This document shows, in pieces, positions 54,440 to 64,000 of a stretch of 64,000 bases of DNA. A program made the translations under genes and the position numbers. The stretch spans positions 284,020,001 through 284,084,000 of the forward strand of contig CM028131.1 of the NCBI GenBank assembly GCA_016271365.2, written 5' to 3'. The DNA is from Neoceratodus forsteri (lineage: Eukaryota; Chordata; Ceratodontiformes; Ceratodontidae). Below the pieces are notes generated by a model. That model saw only the letters and a program-made list of their open reading frames with translations. It made no database searches and was not told where the DNA came from. The number at the start of each line of letters is the position of its first letter. Positions within the stretch are counted from its first letter, which is position 1.

Positions 54440-55030
54440 ACAAAACTCACTGAAGACATGTAGAAGTAGGGAGATAATAATGCCTCTACAAAGCCATGGT
54501 GAGGCCTGATCTGGAATATTGGGTCCAGTTCTGGAGACCACACCTCTGCAAGGATATAGATGTGATGGAGAGGGTTCAGAGAAGTGCAACTAAGATGGTG
54601 CATGGTATGCAAGGGAAGACATATGAGTAGAGGTGTAAGGAGCTGGATCTGTACACGCTGGAAACTAGGAGGGAAAGGGGGCACATGATTGAAACTTTTA
54701 AATGTGTGGAGGGGCTCAACAAAGTAAGGGAAGGGTCTTTACTTAAGAAGAAGGAGGTGGCCAGAACTAGAGTGCATAGCAACAGACTGCAGGGAGAAAG
54801 ATACAGAGACAATGTGAGAGGGTGATTCCCTGGAACAGACTACCAGAAGAAGTGGTGGAGGCTGAATCAGTGGAGGGAATCAAGAGGGCATGATGGGACA
54901 GAAATATAGGGCTGAGTAGCAGGGAGAGGGTAGGGGCTGGCAGGGGTGGGGAGGTATGGGGGGAATAGAGCAGACTAGATATGCCAGTGTGGCCTTTTTC
55001 TGCCATCAAGCTTCTGTGATTCTATGTAGA
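54440..55030 (+). mobile_element. CR1-G: CR1 3' fragment
   Basis: The + strand reads MPLQSHGEA-like, FWRPHLCKDIDVMERVQRSATKMVHGMQGKTYE, LDLYTLETRREG, HMIETFKCVEGLNKVREGS, then the CR1 3' end with CTAGATATGCCAGTGTGGCC and GCCATCAAGCTTCTGTGATTC. It keeps CR1 C-terminal wording but has a different 3' tail from CR1-C and CR1-E, so it belongs to another CR1 subfamily. Confidence 0.88.
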
Positions 55031-55181
55031 GAAATGTGTGATTATTTATTTGAACAAACAAATGCACTTTACAGACACCAAAGTGTAGCCACATCCAAAC
55101 TGGTGATAGAACACTCCGCAGGCAAGGTACCATAGCACTCTACTTCAATGGAGGTTCATCAGGGTAAGTCCTGGGGACTCT

Positions 55182-55312
55182 TATATATATATATCTATAT
55201 CTATATATATATATGTATATATATATATATACATATATATATATGTATACACACACACACATACATACATACACACACACACATACATATATATATGTGT
55301 GTGTGTGTGTAA
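55182..55312. repeat. (AT)n/(AC)n/(TG)n compound microsatellite
   Basis: TATATATATC, then CACACACACACATACATACA, then GTGTGTGTGTGT. Tyr-Ile and Cys-Val rich frames over it are artefacts. It joins the next LINE fragment. Confidence 0.95.
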
Positions 55313-55684
55313 AAAGTATGTTTTGATAATCCCAATATAACAGACTATTGGTTTTGCAGACGTGATCTGGAAGCCACTAAAAATCTTACAAATAAAATTA
55401 GTCTTCAAGAAGGAAGTGATCCATAAAGCCCTGGGTTTGGGCAAAATTCCTGTAGAGGTTTTTAAATTATACAATAATTAATGGTCCTATATACTTACTT
55501 GCTTTTTTAATCTTTGTGTTGCTCAGAAAATGGTTCCAGCTCTTTGGAAGGGAAGTTTGATTGTCCCACTTTATAAGAAAGGAGACAGATAACTATCATC
55601 CTAGTACTATTGAACAGCATTACTAAAATATTTTCAAAGATAATCCATAGTTACTTGGAAAATAAGGTCTGAAGACAGTCATTT

Positions 55685-55714
55685 TATGTTTCTTGCACAT
55701 GTGCAAGAAACATA
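55685..55714. repeat. Perfect 30-bp palindrome
   Basis: TATGTTTCTTGCACA followed by its exact complement TGTGCAAGAAACATA. It lies at the point where LINE-E is interrupted, so it may mark an insertion edge. Confidence 0.95.
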
Positions 55715-55969
55715 GTGCCATCATCCGAGTTTTCGGAGGCGTGGCAGCCCTCTTCCAATTCAGTCAGTGTATTTGCAGGTGCGGCCGCAGTTCCTAACGG
55801 CTGCTGGAGCTGTCTATGACAGCAGTCCAAAATGCAGTGGAGTACAGTTGAAAGGGGAGCTATGCTTCAGTGAGCAGCAATAAGATATCGCCTGCTCCGC
55901 GCGCTCCCTCTACACACACACTCCGCATACTGTGTGCTCATATGCACACACTGTATAGCCGGCCGAAGT

Positions 55970-56250
55970 TGCCCAATCCCCCATCGGCTGTGCTGTGCTC
56001 CCCAACAGAGTTGCATATGCCATGCTGGATGCCCACCCAGCATGGCTACACATGGCTGATCAAAAGCCCAATCCCCCATCGGCTCCACTGGTTCCCCCAG
56101 AGAGTACAGGGTGCCACGCTGAGAGCCCACCCCAGCATGGCAACAGATGCTATCGCCAATGGGGGTGCCCAACCCCCGCCGGCTCCATCGCCCAACCAGC
56201 CATCCTTGTGCCATGCTGAGAGCCCACCCAGCATGGCAAATGTCCTGCGT
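55970..56250. repeat. Minisatellite, about three units of 94-97 bp, with hairpin
   Basis: Units start CCATGCTGGA (56020), CCACGCTGAG (56114) and CCATGCTGAG (56211), each with GCCCACCC(C)AGCATGG and a CCC..CC(G)GGCTCCA-like part. CCATGCTG and CAGCATGG pair around GAGAGCCCACC. Open frames across it are repeat artefacts. Confidence 0.85.
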
Positions 56251-56488
56251 TGTAGTCATTCCAAAAAAAAAAATCTGAAACACAAAAATGGTCCCTTGCT
56301 GTCTCTGCCCCCACTCACGCCCACCCACTGCACACCCTACCCCATACTTACCTCTGGACTCCGGCGCGACGATCTTCGATGGACCGGGAACACATTTTCA
56401 CTCTTCAAAGCCAACCGCGAACTGAGGAAATGCCGGTAAGCAGTCTAATGGGATAGATTGGGTTTTTTCAACTTTGCTGCATATCTCA

Positions 56489-57160
56489 TGATAGAAATAC
56501 CACTTTCTCTCCAGTGCAGTTTAACCCCTGCAAGGTATACATATTTTAAATCAAGGATGGAAATGAGAAAGGAAAAGTGTGGCCTACTGGAATTCAAACC
56601 TCAGATCTCTGGTATGCCGTTCCAGCACTCTAACCATTAAGCTACAGGCTCACTGGTCAAAGCGTCTGAGGATTTTCCTTACAGCCACACACACACTTTC
56701 CTTTCTCTAGTGTTGCGCAATTATTCTCATTTCCATCCTTGATTTAAAAATATGTATACCTTGCAGGGGTTAAACTGCACTGAGAGAAAGTGGTATTTCT
56801 ATCATTGGTTCCTAGTTGCATAATTGCGCAACACTAGAGAAAGGAATGTGTGTGTGTGGCTGTAAGGAAATTCCTCAGATGCTTTGACCAGTGAGCCTGT
56901 AGCTTAATGGTTAGAGCACTGGAACGGCATACCAGAGCTCTGAGGTTCGAATCCCAGTAGACCACACTTTTCCTTTCTCATTTCCATCCTTGATTTAAAA
57001 ATATGTATACCTTGCAGGGGTTAAACTGCACTGAGAGAAAGTGGTATTTCTATCATTGGTTCCTAATTGCATAATTGCGCAACACTAGAGAAAGGAATGT
57101 GTGTGTGTGTGTGTGTGGCTGTAAGGAAATTCCTCAGACGCTTTGACCAGTGAGCCTGTA
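56489..57160. mobile_element. Composite tRNA-promoter element (one inverted plus two direct units) with 13-bp duplication
   Basis: GCTGCATATCTCA is duplicated exactly at 56476-56488 and 57161-57173. The 672-bp insert holds three copies of one body. One is inverted (56489-56715) and two are direct (from about 56719 and 56970, 251 bp apart). A tRNA-like head is present in the inverted copy (A box CCATTAAGCTA 56634-56644 and B box 56589-56600, both on -) and once in + orientation (TAGCTTAATGG 56900-56910, GGTTCGAATCC 56944-56954). Both boxes are consensus Pol III internal promoters. The body includes GCAGGGGTTAAACTGCACTG. No poly(A) end is seen. Confidence 0.85.
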
Positions 57161-57299
57161 GCTGCATATCTCAGGCATTTTTTGGAATTTTTGCACCAAA
57201 TTTTCAACATGGGGTTTTTGGGGCCCCTTCTCATGTATGTTCTCATGGTCATGGCAGTAATCGGGCCCGAAGTGTGATTTCTCAGTCACTGTGCAAAAT

Positions 57300-58375
57300 C
57301 ACCTTTCAGGACCGCGTAGTGAAATGACACTGCCACTGTTCATAAGGTGGGCTCTCAAAAAGCCTATGTTGAAAATTTGGTGACAAAATTCCCAAACATG
57401 ACTGTTTTACGAGCGAGCATTGCGCAGTTCCTACGCACGCTCGTAAGTTCGTGAATTTTCAATATTTTCACTCCAGATTTTCAACATTGTCATTTTACCA
57501 CACCTCCTTATGAGCAGTACAGCTGTCATTTTTCACATCTCACCCAAAATGTGTTTCGGCCCATGTAGCGCTCAATGGCACAGTCAATGTTTGAAATCAA
57601 TGTATGGGATACATTAAGAAAATCACAGTGACACTGTTCATGAGCAGACATCATAAAACAGCTATGTTGAAAATTTGGTGGAAAATTCTAAAATTGACTG
57701 TTTTATTTAGCTCATGCTGAGCAGTTCCTACACACACTCGTAAGTTTGAGAATTTTCAATATTTTCACTCCAGATTTTCAACATTGTCTTTTTACCACAC
57801 CTCCTTATGAGCAGTACAGCTGTCATTTTTCACATCTCACCCAAAATGTGTTTCGGCCCATGTAGAGCTCAATGGCACAGTCAATGTTTGAAATCAATGT
57901 ATGGGACACATTAAGAAAATCACAGTGACACTGTTCATGAGCAGAGGTCTTAAAATGGCTATGTTGAAAATTTGGTGAAAAAATTCCTAAAAATGACTGT
58001 TTTATGAGCGTGCGTTGCCCAGTTCCTACGCACGCTCGTAAGTTCACAAATTTTCAATATTTTCACTCCAGATTTCCAACATTGCCATTTTACCACACCT
58101 CCTTATGAGCAGTACAGCTGTCATTTTTCACATCTCACCCACAATGTGTTTCCGTCCATGTAGCGCACAATGGCTCAGTCGGTGTGCGAAATCAATGTAT
58201 GGGACACATTAAGAAAATCACAGTGACACTGTTCATGAGCAGAGGTCTTAAAATGGCTATGTTGAAAATTTGGTTACAAACTTCCTAAAAATGACTGTTT
58301 CACGAGCCTGTGTTGCACAGTTCCTACACACGCTCGTAGGTTTGCAAATTTTCAATGTTTGCACTCCACTGACTT
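57300..58375. repeat. Satellite, four units of about 298 bp, with internal GC-rich hairpin
   Basis: CTATGTTGAAAATTTGG occurs at 57364, 57662, 57959 and 58257 (spacings 298, 297, 298). Shared parts include TTCACTCCAGATTT, CACCTCCTTATGAGCAGTACAGC and TGTGTTTCGGCCCATG. In unit 3 GAGCGTGCGT (58006-58015) pairs perfectly with ACGCACGCTC (58028-58037). Unit 1 has a 12-base version with two mismatches; units 2 and 4 are more worn. Upstream to about 57180 lies a diverged partial unit. Confidence 0.92.
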
Positions 58376-58489
58376 CCAAATACCTACACAGCACATACAA
58401 GCAAGCAACAGTCGGCATTCACAAATGCTTGTTTTCTATATTCCAAGCAGGATTTAGACAGCATTATTCTGTAACCAGTCATTGTTTTA

Positions 58490-58628
58490 ACAATAAGGCA
58501 TGACCAGGTATGCGTTATTGTGGGATAATGGCACACCTCGGGAAGTGAAGCTCAAGACAAAGCTGGGGCTTTATGCACCCAAAAAGTGCAATTATCCTCA
58601 ACTACGCATACCCGAATGCCCTTATTGT
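58490..58628. mobile_element. Small palindromic DNA element (139 bp) in LINE-E
   Basis: The left end ACAATAAGGCATGACCAGG, then TATGCGTTATTG and GGATAATGGCAC, is an imperfect inverted repeat of the right end (GTGCAATTATCC, then ACGCATACCC and GAATGCCCTTATTGT). Arms are about 42-45 bp. It separates two RT blocks of LINE-E. The duplication is not clear. Confidence 0.7.
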
Positions 58629-59764
58629 AAATTATAAAATGGCTTCCTGTTTTTTTTAATTTTAGGACCAAGTAATGAGATTCAGAAAGTTAAGCATTTC
58701 TGACCTTTGCTGTTGTGCTGGGATAAAAGCACGGTCATTGACTGGATTCACCGATCACAGTATGGTATTTCTCTCACTTTATTTCTCTTACTCATTTTAT
58801 AATATGTATTGTCTCATCTTATTGAGAAATACACCACAATAAATGGACTTAAACTATACATTGCTTTTATTGACTTGCAAATGGCATTTGGTGCCATAGA
58901 CAAAGGCACACTTTGGAAAACTTACAGATTTGAAGTTAGAGGACTGGCTAATTGCCGTGATTATGAATCTCCATAAAGATACCACATACCTGGGCAAAAA
59001 TCAAATACTCATAGAATGGTCACGTTACCCAGGAATTCAGTATTAACGTGCGAGTTAAGTAGGGTTACCCCTTTGCCACACTTCATTTAATCTTTTAATA
59101 AATAACATACTGAACAATACAGGTGATCCAGTTTTTCATTTCTTTGCTATTATGGGATGTAGTTGCACACTATTGGTTTATGCTGACAACTTTGTTATCC
59201 TTATTTCCTATAGTCTTTGCTGTTAAGTTTAATAAACTGGTAATTCTGTACTCTACTTTAAAACTTAAAATTAATTCAGCAAAAAGTAAGGGCATGGTTT
59301 TTGGAACTGCCAAGAAGAATCATCGCTGGAAACTCAAAGGTATTGCTTGGGAGCAAGTAAAAGCTGATTTATTTGGGAACAGTTTTCACTAGTAATTCTA
59401 AGTGGGTTAAACATCTAAATTATTTAAAATCAAAAGCATTGCAGGTGAAGCGAAGTATCAGTAAATTAGGAGGGCACCGTTTAGAATCAGTATTGCATGT
59501 AGGAGAGGTACACCACTTTCAACTGTATTTTATATGTCTGAGGTGTGTTTTTTTTTCTATCAGAGACCTTGGACAAGAAAGTAAATATTTTTTATAAGTC
59601 CCTACTTGGAATTCCAATTTCTGCATCATCTATAAAAATATAGCCAAAGTGGGCAAACAAAATCTATCACCTCTTTCAACTATAACAGTAATTAATTACT
59701 GGATTAAATCTCTTCAGTGAATGATGACATACAGATTTAGTCTTTGCCATATTGGTCTTTGTAA

Positions 59765-60750
59765 GAACAGATCCTGAAGCAAATGATTTGATACCTTTTA
59801 TAGGACCAACATAGGTATATCAAAAAGAACAAAGTGCTTTAGCTTTCGGACCAACCCAGTCCTTCCTTGGAAGCTTAATGACAGTTATTTAGAAAATCCC
59901 ATACTTTTAACACCAAGATCACACAGAAAAAAAAAAAACAGAAAAAAATCCCATTGGTTTAAAATACTCATGTAAAAATAACAGAATAAATATCATAGAA
60001 GCTGAATAGTACCTGCTCTCTGCTAGAAAAGTTCTTATCTTACTCTGAAGGTATCTCTAAGTCATTTTAACTTATTTGCAGTGTACTCCCTGCCTGTTGT
60101 TATGCTCTAAGCATATCTGACCTTTAGGCCCTTTTCAGCTGATGCTGAACTGGTACTATTCAGCTTCTCTGATGTTTCTTCTGTTATTTTTTAAATGAGT
60201 ATTTTAAAGCAGCAGTGCAATGAAACTGGGCAAAAAATGTGACCCTACCCTTTTTCAGTATAAAAGATTCCAAGCATCTTCCAGTTTAATTTGGTGGCAC
60301 AATTTCCTAATTCCATCAAAATTTGAGTATTTTAGAAATATTTAAATTGATTTTTTTTCAAGAAAAAAGATGGCCGCCACAGTTTGCACAGAAAAACATT
60401 GTAGAGCTGACAAGTATTCAGATAAAAAAATTTAAAAAAGACACATGGTACACAGCACAGAAGGTACATAGACAGGTACATTTGACAGGTATGTTTATAT
60501 TTTTCTTAACTGTAGCTAAAAGTAACATTTTGGGAAAAATATGTTTCATTGCACTGCTGCTTTAAACCAATGGGATTTTTTTTCTGTTTTGTTCTGCATG
60601 TTCTGGGTTAAAAGTATGGGATTTTCTAAATAACTGTTATTAAGCTTGAGGAAGGACTGGGTTGGTCCAAGAGCTAAAGCACTTTGTTCTTTTGTTACCT
60701 CTATGTTGGTCCAATAAAAGGTATCAAATCATTTGCTTCTGGATCTGTTC
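59765..60750. mobile_element. Foldback DNA element with arms of about 210 bp
   Basis: The left arm is 59765-59962 plus 60204-60230, and the right arm is 60540-60750. The ends are GAACAGATCCTGAAGC and GCTTCTGGATCTGTTC. Inside, GTGCTTTAGCTTTCGGACC pairs with GGTCCAAGAGCTAAAGCAC, and CCCATTGGTTTAAA pairs with TTTAAACCAATGGG. The inner part AGCAGCAGTGCAATGAAAC pairs with GTTTCATTGCACTGCTGCT. The left arm is broken by a second element (59963-60203). Flanking duplication was not found. No transposase. Confidence 0.85.
59963..60203. mobile_element. MITE with TTAA duplication inside the foldback arm (241 bp)
   Basis: TTAA flanks both sides (59959-59962 and 60204-60207). The ends AATACTCATG and TGAGTATT start a long inverted repeat that continues through AATAACAGAA / TTCTGTTATT to AGAAGCTGAATAGTACC / GGTACTATTCAGCTTCT. 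TTAA target duplication is the mark of piggyBac-type elements, so a non-autonomous piggyBac-like MITE is likely. Confidence 0.8.
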
Positions 60751-60829
60751 AGTGAAATGTGACAAATTACCCAATGTTTGCGTAAAAGAAGAAACATCAT
60801 ATAATTATAGAGGGATTAATTTAGGAACC

Positions 60830-60905
60830 TATGAACGTACAAACTTTCCAGCAGATAAAGACCTTATGGGCTATCTAGTCTGCTTGAGTGTGCAGGAGCC
60901 TCTAT
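60830..60905. mobile_element. Worn CR1 3'-tail fragment
   Basis: CCAGCAGATAAAGACCTTATGG, then GCTATCTAGTCTGC resembles the GGCAGATAAGGACCACTTGG, CCCA, GTCTGCC tail of CR1-C, CR1-E and CR1-F. Too short for more. Confidence 0.5.
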
Positions 60906-60941
60906 GTATAATTTAAAGTGGTTATTTTTCATTCCATCTTT

Positions 60942-61050
60942 GATGAGACATTAAACCGAGGTCCCATCTGTCTGTTCTAGTGGTACTTCAAATGGATGTT
61001 AAAGATCCCATGGTACTTCTCAAAAGAGTAGGGAAGTTTTATTGTGAAAA
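60942..61050 (+). mobile_element. SINE-V fragment
   Basis: GATGAGACATTAAACCGAGG followed by TTAAAGATCCCATGGTACTTCTCAAAAGAGTAGGG. It matches the middle of SINE-V at 30648-30760 (ATGAGATGTTAAACCGAGG, and CTTCGCAAAGAGCAGGG). Confidence 0.7.
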
Positions 61051-61639
61051 ATCAAAGAATACTAGGGGCATTATATTTAAAATCCTTTGCTATCAATATC
61101 AGGGGATATTATGTCATCTTTAGATTTATATCAGAAGAGTTTTCCTTTACCTAATCCTATGCACTAAAATCATATCATCAGTTACACTATTCCTGTGTAT
61201 TTGTCCATGTATAGTCCTCTGTTACCTCCTCCCACCATCATTATTGTTTTTGTCTCCTTTGTGCTAGATCCTATATACCTCATACCTATATTTATAAATA
61301 TTCCTCACCTTCCCTTTTTGTTCTTCCTGTTTTTTTTTTTTTCCTTTGTTTCATCCCTATTGTATCCACCCCAACAGCGTTTCCATACTTTTGCTTAAAG
61401 ACTGGCTAGTTTCTTTTTCTTATCTATGTCATAAGTTTGCTTTATCTGACCAAACACAATCTGTACGAGTTCATGTTGAGGGAGATAATGCTGTTGCAGG
61501 ATCCAGTGGCATCGTGCTTGCCATATATGGTATTTCAATATTCCACATATGAGTCATAACATACTAGCTGTGTATTTACTCTGTGGATCTGTATATATGC
61601 ACAATACAAGGTACATCACAAGTGATTATCTGAAAATTC
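61051..61639. other. Unassigned A/T-rich stretch
   Basis: No gene or repeat family recognised. A poly(T) run lies near 61331-61342. Short open frames here have low-complexity content. Confidence 0.4.
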
Positions 61640-62530
61640 TTGTCTTGAATTTGGAAAGCCAATAAATTCCAAAAAGTAATTAGGAAGGGGCATTCAAAAA
61701 AAGATGGTCCTGTGTTTCTAAGATCATATTACAAACTTCCCTAGGACAATATCTTTCTTCCAGTGTTTTGTGTTTGTGATTGTTTCTTATGCTCAGTTCT
61801 CCATGACAGGAAAGCCATATTGTGTCCCAGAGGAATTTATGGATTTTAGGATCAGTTAACTGTCTGGTTGTTTCAGATACAGTCTGTGGTGTAATCCTTG
61901 GAAAACTAAATTGTTCCGAAAAATAACTTAATACTATCTATTGATACATCAGTTGTCTAGTAAATTGTTTTAAATCATCTATAGTAATTTTCCAAGTCTG
62001 TATCTTTTGCATAGTGCTAACTACATACACTGGAAGCTCTGTGGTATCTTGCTTAAAGGTACATTTGTTTGTTGACTATAATGGAATAAACTGACAAAGC
62101 CATTCCTTTCTCCAGACTATCCATATGGCCTTTGCATCTTTTAATACAGGTACCAGATTAAAATACCAAAATATATAATGAAAAAATACTAAGGGCTATA
62201 TCATGCCTGTACCCCCTTGGGTTACAGATCTATATGTAGTTATTCCTTTAATAGGATTTAAAGGATTCCCCCAGATTATTCAAAAAAGGTATTGTATATT
62301 CTGGTATCTAATGTCTGAGGGGAAGGTAATATACATCCTATAAGAAGCAGTAATGGGATAATAAAAGTTTTTATTAAATACACCCCTATGAGCTTTGTTA
62401 CCTGCAATTTTTGCCAGGGCCCTATGCATTTGTTACACAGAGCCAGTTCTGCTTCCCAGTTTACCCAATCCATATCTCTAGGTCCAAATTTAATACCTAT
62501 TATACCACAGGTATCTACTCTCAACCAATC
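61640..62530 (-). pseudogene. L1/Tx1-like LINE ORF2 C-terminal remnant
   Basis: The - strand reads WQKLQVTKLIGVYLIKTFII, PLLLLIGCILPSPQTLDTRIYNTFFE (62430-62280). This resembles the region after the RT core in L1 or Tx1 elements, where a W..L.L.GK...K.FI.P.LLY pattern leads to an ..IY..F..FIW end. Further on, in changing frames, comes a CPREVC and ETQDHLF wording (near 61745-61700), consistent with the C-terminal zinc-binding motif of such LINEs. Highly decayed. A different LINE class from the CR1 and L2 copies. Confidence 0.6.
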
Positions 62531-62577
62531 ACAACACAGGAAAACTGACAGTTATTCTCCCACAAACTACCACCTAC

Positions 62578-62672
62578 ATGCCCACAGTAGTTTATTCACA
62601 TATAGCCACGCCCACAGTAGTTTAATCACCTTTCCACAGTAGTTTATTCATCTTAACCATGTCACAGTAGTT
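62578..62672. repeat. Minisatellite, about four units of 27-31 bp
   Basis: CACAGTAGTTTATTCA, CACAGTAGTTTAATCA, CACAGTAGTTTATTCA and CACAGTAGTTTATCCA in a row. Confidence 0.9.
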
Positions 62673-62860
62673 TATCCACATTCCTTTCTCCACTAACAGT
62701 CCTACACTGAATCTCATTCACAAACACTTTCAGCCGGTGTAACTAACTTTCAAGGTAACACAAGCGTCTTTAATATCAGCGTTGTCCACTGATTTCTATT
62801 CAGTATGAAAAAAATTCTCACACATCAAATTTAGCTCACAGTGCACGTATATCTCTTGTG
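62673..62860. other. Unassigned stretch before LTR-A copy 3
   Basis: No recognisable feature. No polypurine tract precedes the LTR at 62861, so that LTR is a 5' LTR or a solo LTR. Confidence 0.4.
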
Positions 62861-64000
62861 TGTAACCCCCTACTAATGGGGGTTCCTAAAAAGCCTCCAC
62901 GAGCTTGACTAAGTGTTAACCTGCCTGCTGGCGTTCGGCAGTTAAGCCATTAGAATGGCACTGTGAGTGCTGGTAGAGACTCCACCTACTGTCTCTTTAA
63001 GAGCTGCCTGCTTGCAGACATAATTGATGCTTTCCTAGGGGTGCTGATGTCTCCCTGCTCGAATCCCGCCTGAACTGCGGGGCAATTGCTTCATTTTGCG
63101 GTCGCTGAAAGCACAAAGGGAGCCCCTCTGAAAGATATACCTGTTTCACTGTAAACATTTAAGGCATTAGTAATATTGTAGTTTGTCTAACCTGCTTTCG
63201 TTACAGCTGGGGCTCTGTGTGTGTTGCCCCTCCATTTTGGAATGAAACTGCTGTGCTGGGCCAATGGAATAAGGGAGCTTTAACATGGAGACTGTTTGGA
63301 CTAACCAATTTGACTCTCCTGGGAGCCAGCTTACAATGGGAGGTACAGCTAGTTATTCTAGGAAGTGAAGATTTGGACATTGGCACCTTTTGCACCAACT
63401 GAGAGAGTGTTGAGTGATTGACAGCTGAGTCCACCAACTGAGCGGGTGGCGCCCGAAGAGAATGTTCCACCCTGCGACTGAGAGATCAGATCCATTGTGA
63501 CCGTGAGGAGAGAAGGAGCTCTGTGCTTCTGCGTTGCATAGTTCCGCATGGGAAGCATGTGAGAGGCCCTGCAGTCAGTCAATGGCCATTGCAAGCTTGA
63601 ATCGGACTGAATCCGAGTTGTCTGAAAGGAAGGAAGGTTGAAAGTGGAAACCAGGCTCACCCTGTAGAAGACTGGAGAAATTGCTGAATCAGGCTTCGGT
63701 CTGTCAGGAACTGAAGCTGTGTGACCTCCCAGGTGTTTGCAGTAAGTGTGATCCGACCTAGTGAGCAGCTGCCTGGTATAGTGATTCTTTACATATAAAT
63801 GTGTTGAATGCTTGTGGAGAATAGCTATTCTGGTTCTCTTGTCACCGTGTGGTATAAGCTGAAAGCTGAACTGAGTGAAATCGGACTAAATCTGTCCACT
63901 AGTTAAAGCACCTGGGCCTGACCTGGAGAATCTCATCTCTCTGCCTTGTTTGTCAATCCAAACAGCCCTCTGCATCAGGTTCTCAGCTTGGGGTAGTGTG
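62861..64000 (+). repeat. LTR-A copy 3, cut by the window end
   Basis: Begins TGTAACCCCC, then AATGGGGGTTCCTAAAAAGCC. It follows the LTR-A pattern (GCGTTCGGCAGTTAAGCC, CTGTCTCTTTAAGAGCTGCC, GCAGACATAATT, TTTGCGGTCGCTGAAAG). At least 1140 bp are in the window. If an internal region follows beyond 64000, this is the 5' LTR of another Gypsy-1-type provirus. Confidence 0.9.

Larger units (their letters stand above)
55330..59615 (+). pseudogene. LINE-E: decayed LINE reverse transcriptase in three pieces
   Basis: Piece 1 (55330-55690) reads LGKIPVEVFKL and MVPALWKGSLIVPLYKKGDR, the RT fingers. Piece 2 (58430-58489) reads SIFQAGFRQHYS, the next RT block. Piece 3 (58800-59615) reads LIEKYTTINGLKLYIAFIDLQMAF, DKGTLWK, LVYADNFVILI (YADD to YADN) and GMVFGTAKKNHRWKLKG. 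The order is right for one element. What lies between 55690 and 58430 (a minisatellite, a tRNA-promoter composite and a satellite), plus the small palindromic element 58490-58628, came in later. The clade is not assigned. Confidence 0.75.

Noticed and set aside
55870..56439. A 189-residue Pro/His-rich open frame
   Set aside because: It spans the GC-rich minisatellite; the peptide repeats with the DNA unit and has no family features.
56895..56975. Functional tRNA gene
   Set aside because: A and B boxes are consensus, but the acceptor stem does not pair, the T stem has mismatches, position 33 is C, and the unit is repeated inside a mobile element. It is a tRNA-derived promoter, not a tRNA gene.
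57300..58375. CRISPR array
   Set aside because: Units are about 298 bp with no short repeat/spacer alternation, and the rest of the window is vertebrate.
4896..64000. The + strand LTR-A copies at 4896 and 62861 as the two ends of one giant element
   Set aside because: The Gypsy-1 internal region lies to the left of the first copy and ends in a polypurine tract there, so it is a 3' LTR. The right copy belongs to another insertion.

Overview
The window reads as vertebrate genomic DNA: one recognisable host exon sits among densely nested retrotransposons, LINE fragments, SINEs and palindromic DNA elements. There are no bacterial genes, operons, CRISPR arrays or intact long host genes. The mix is CR1 and L2-like LINEs, tRNA-headed SINEs, a MIR-like SINE, Ty3/gypsy elements with very long LTRs, and introns broken up by proviruses. 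It suggests a repeat-rich, large-genome vertebrate, perhaps a lungfish or an amphibian. That placement is inference and weak.

Left part (1-6520): the 3' two thirds of a decayed Ty3/gypsy element, Gypsy-1, on the + strand. It has protease, reverse transcriptase, RNase H and integrase remnants, a polypurine tract and a 1.6-kb 3' LTR (LTR-A). Its LTR ends 31 bp from the splice donor of a host exon at 6558-6840 (- strand). That exon encodes the N-terminus of a GPAT3-like glycerol-3-phosphate acyltransferase, with a clean acceptor, a 5' leader, an ATG and a GTAAGC donor. The remaining exons would lie to the left of the window. Much of the rest of the window is probably intron or upstream flank of that gene.

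Middle-left (7791-26750): a complete second provirus, Gypsy-2, on the - strand, flanked by a 4-bp TTTA duplication. It has a polypurine tract, a pol remnant and a Gag of the PNMA (paraneoplastic Ma antigen) type. At least nine later elements sit inside it: CR1 copies, a long SINE, a MIR-like SINE, a LINE tail, a small palindromic DNA element and a composite insert. After subtracting them the two LTRs come to about 2.37 and 2.39 kb, so the two LTRs act as each other's empty sites.

Middle (26765-52500): a LINE on the - strand (LINE-C) split by an L2-like LINE and a SINE; a foldback element with TAA duplications (34647-42218) that was later opened by a nearly full-length CR1; that CR1 in turn holds an L2 tail, an element with an 8-bp duplication, a CR1 tail and a solo LTR-A flanked by TATA. 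Next come a nearly full-length L2-like LINE (+), a second long SINE, and a nearly full-length LINE-B (-) with a 2A-like N-terminal motif and 5' tandem repeats.

Right part (52500-64000): decayed LINE pieces, several tandem arrays (including a 298-bp satellite with an internal GC-rich hairpin), and a composite tRNA-promoter element flanked by a perfect 13-bp duplication. It also holds a foldback element carrying a nested TTAA-flanked MITE, an L1/Tx1-like LINE end, and a third LTR-A copy that runs off the window. Every transposon coding region seen is broken by stops or frameshifts; only the host exon looks intact.
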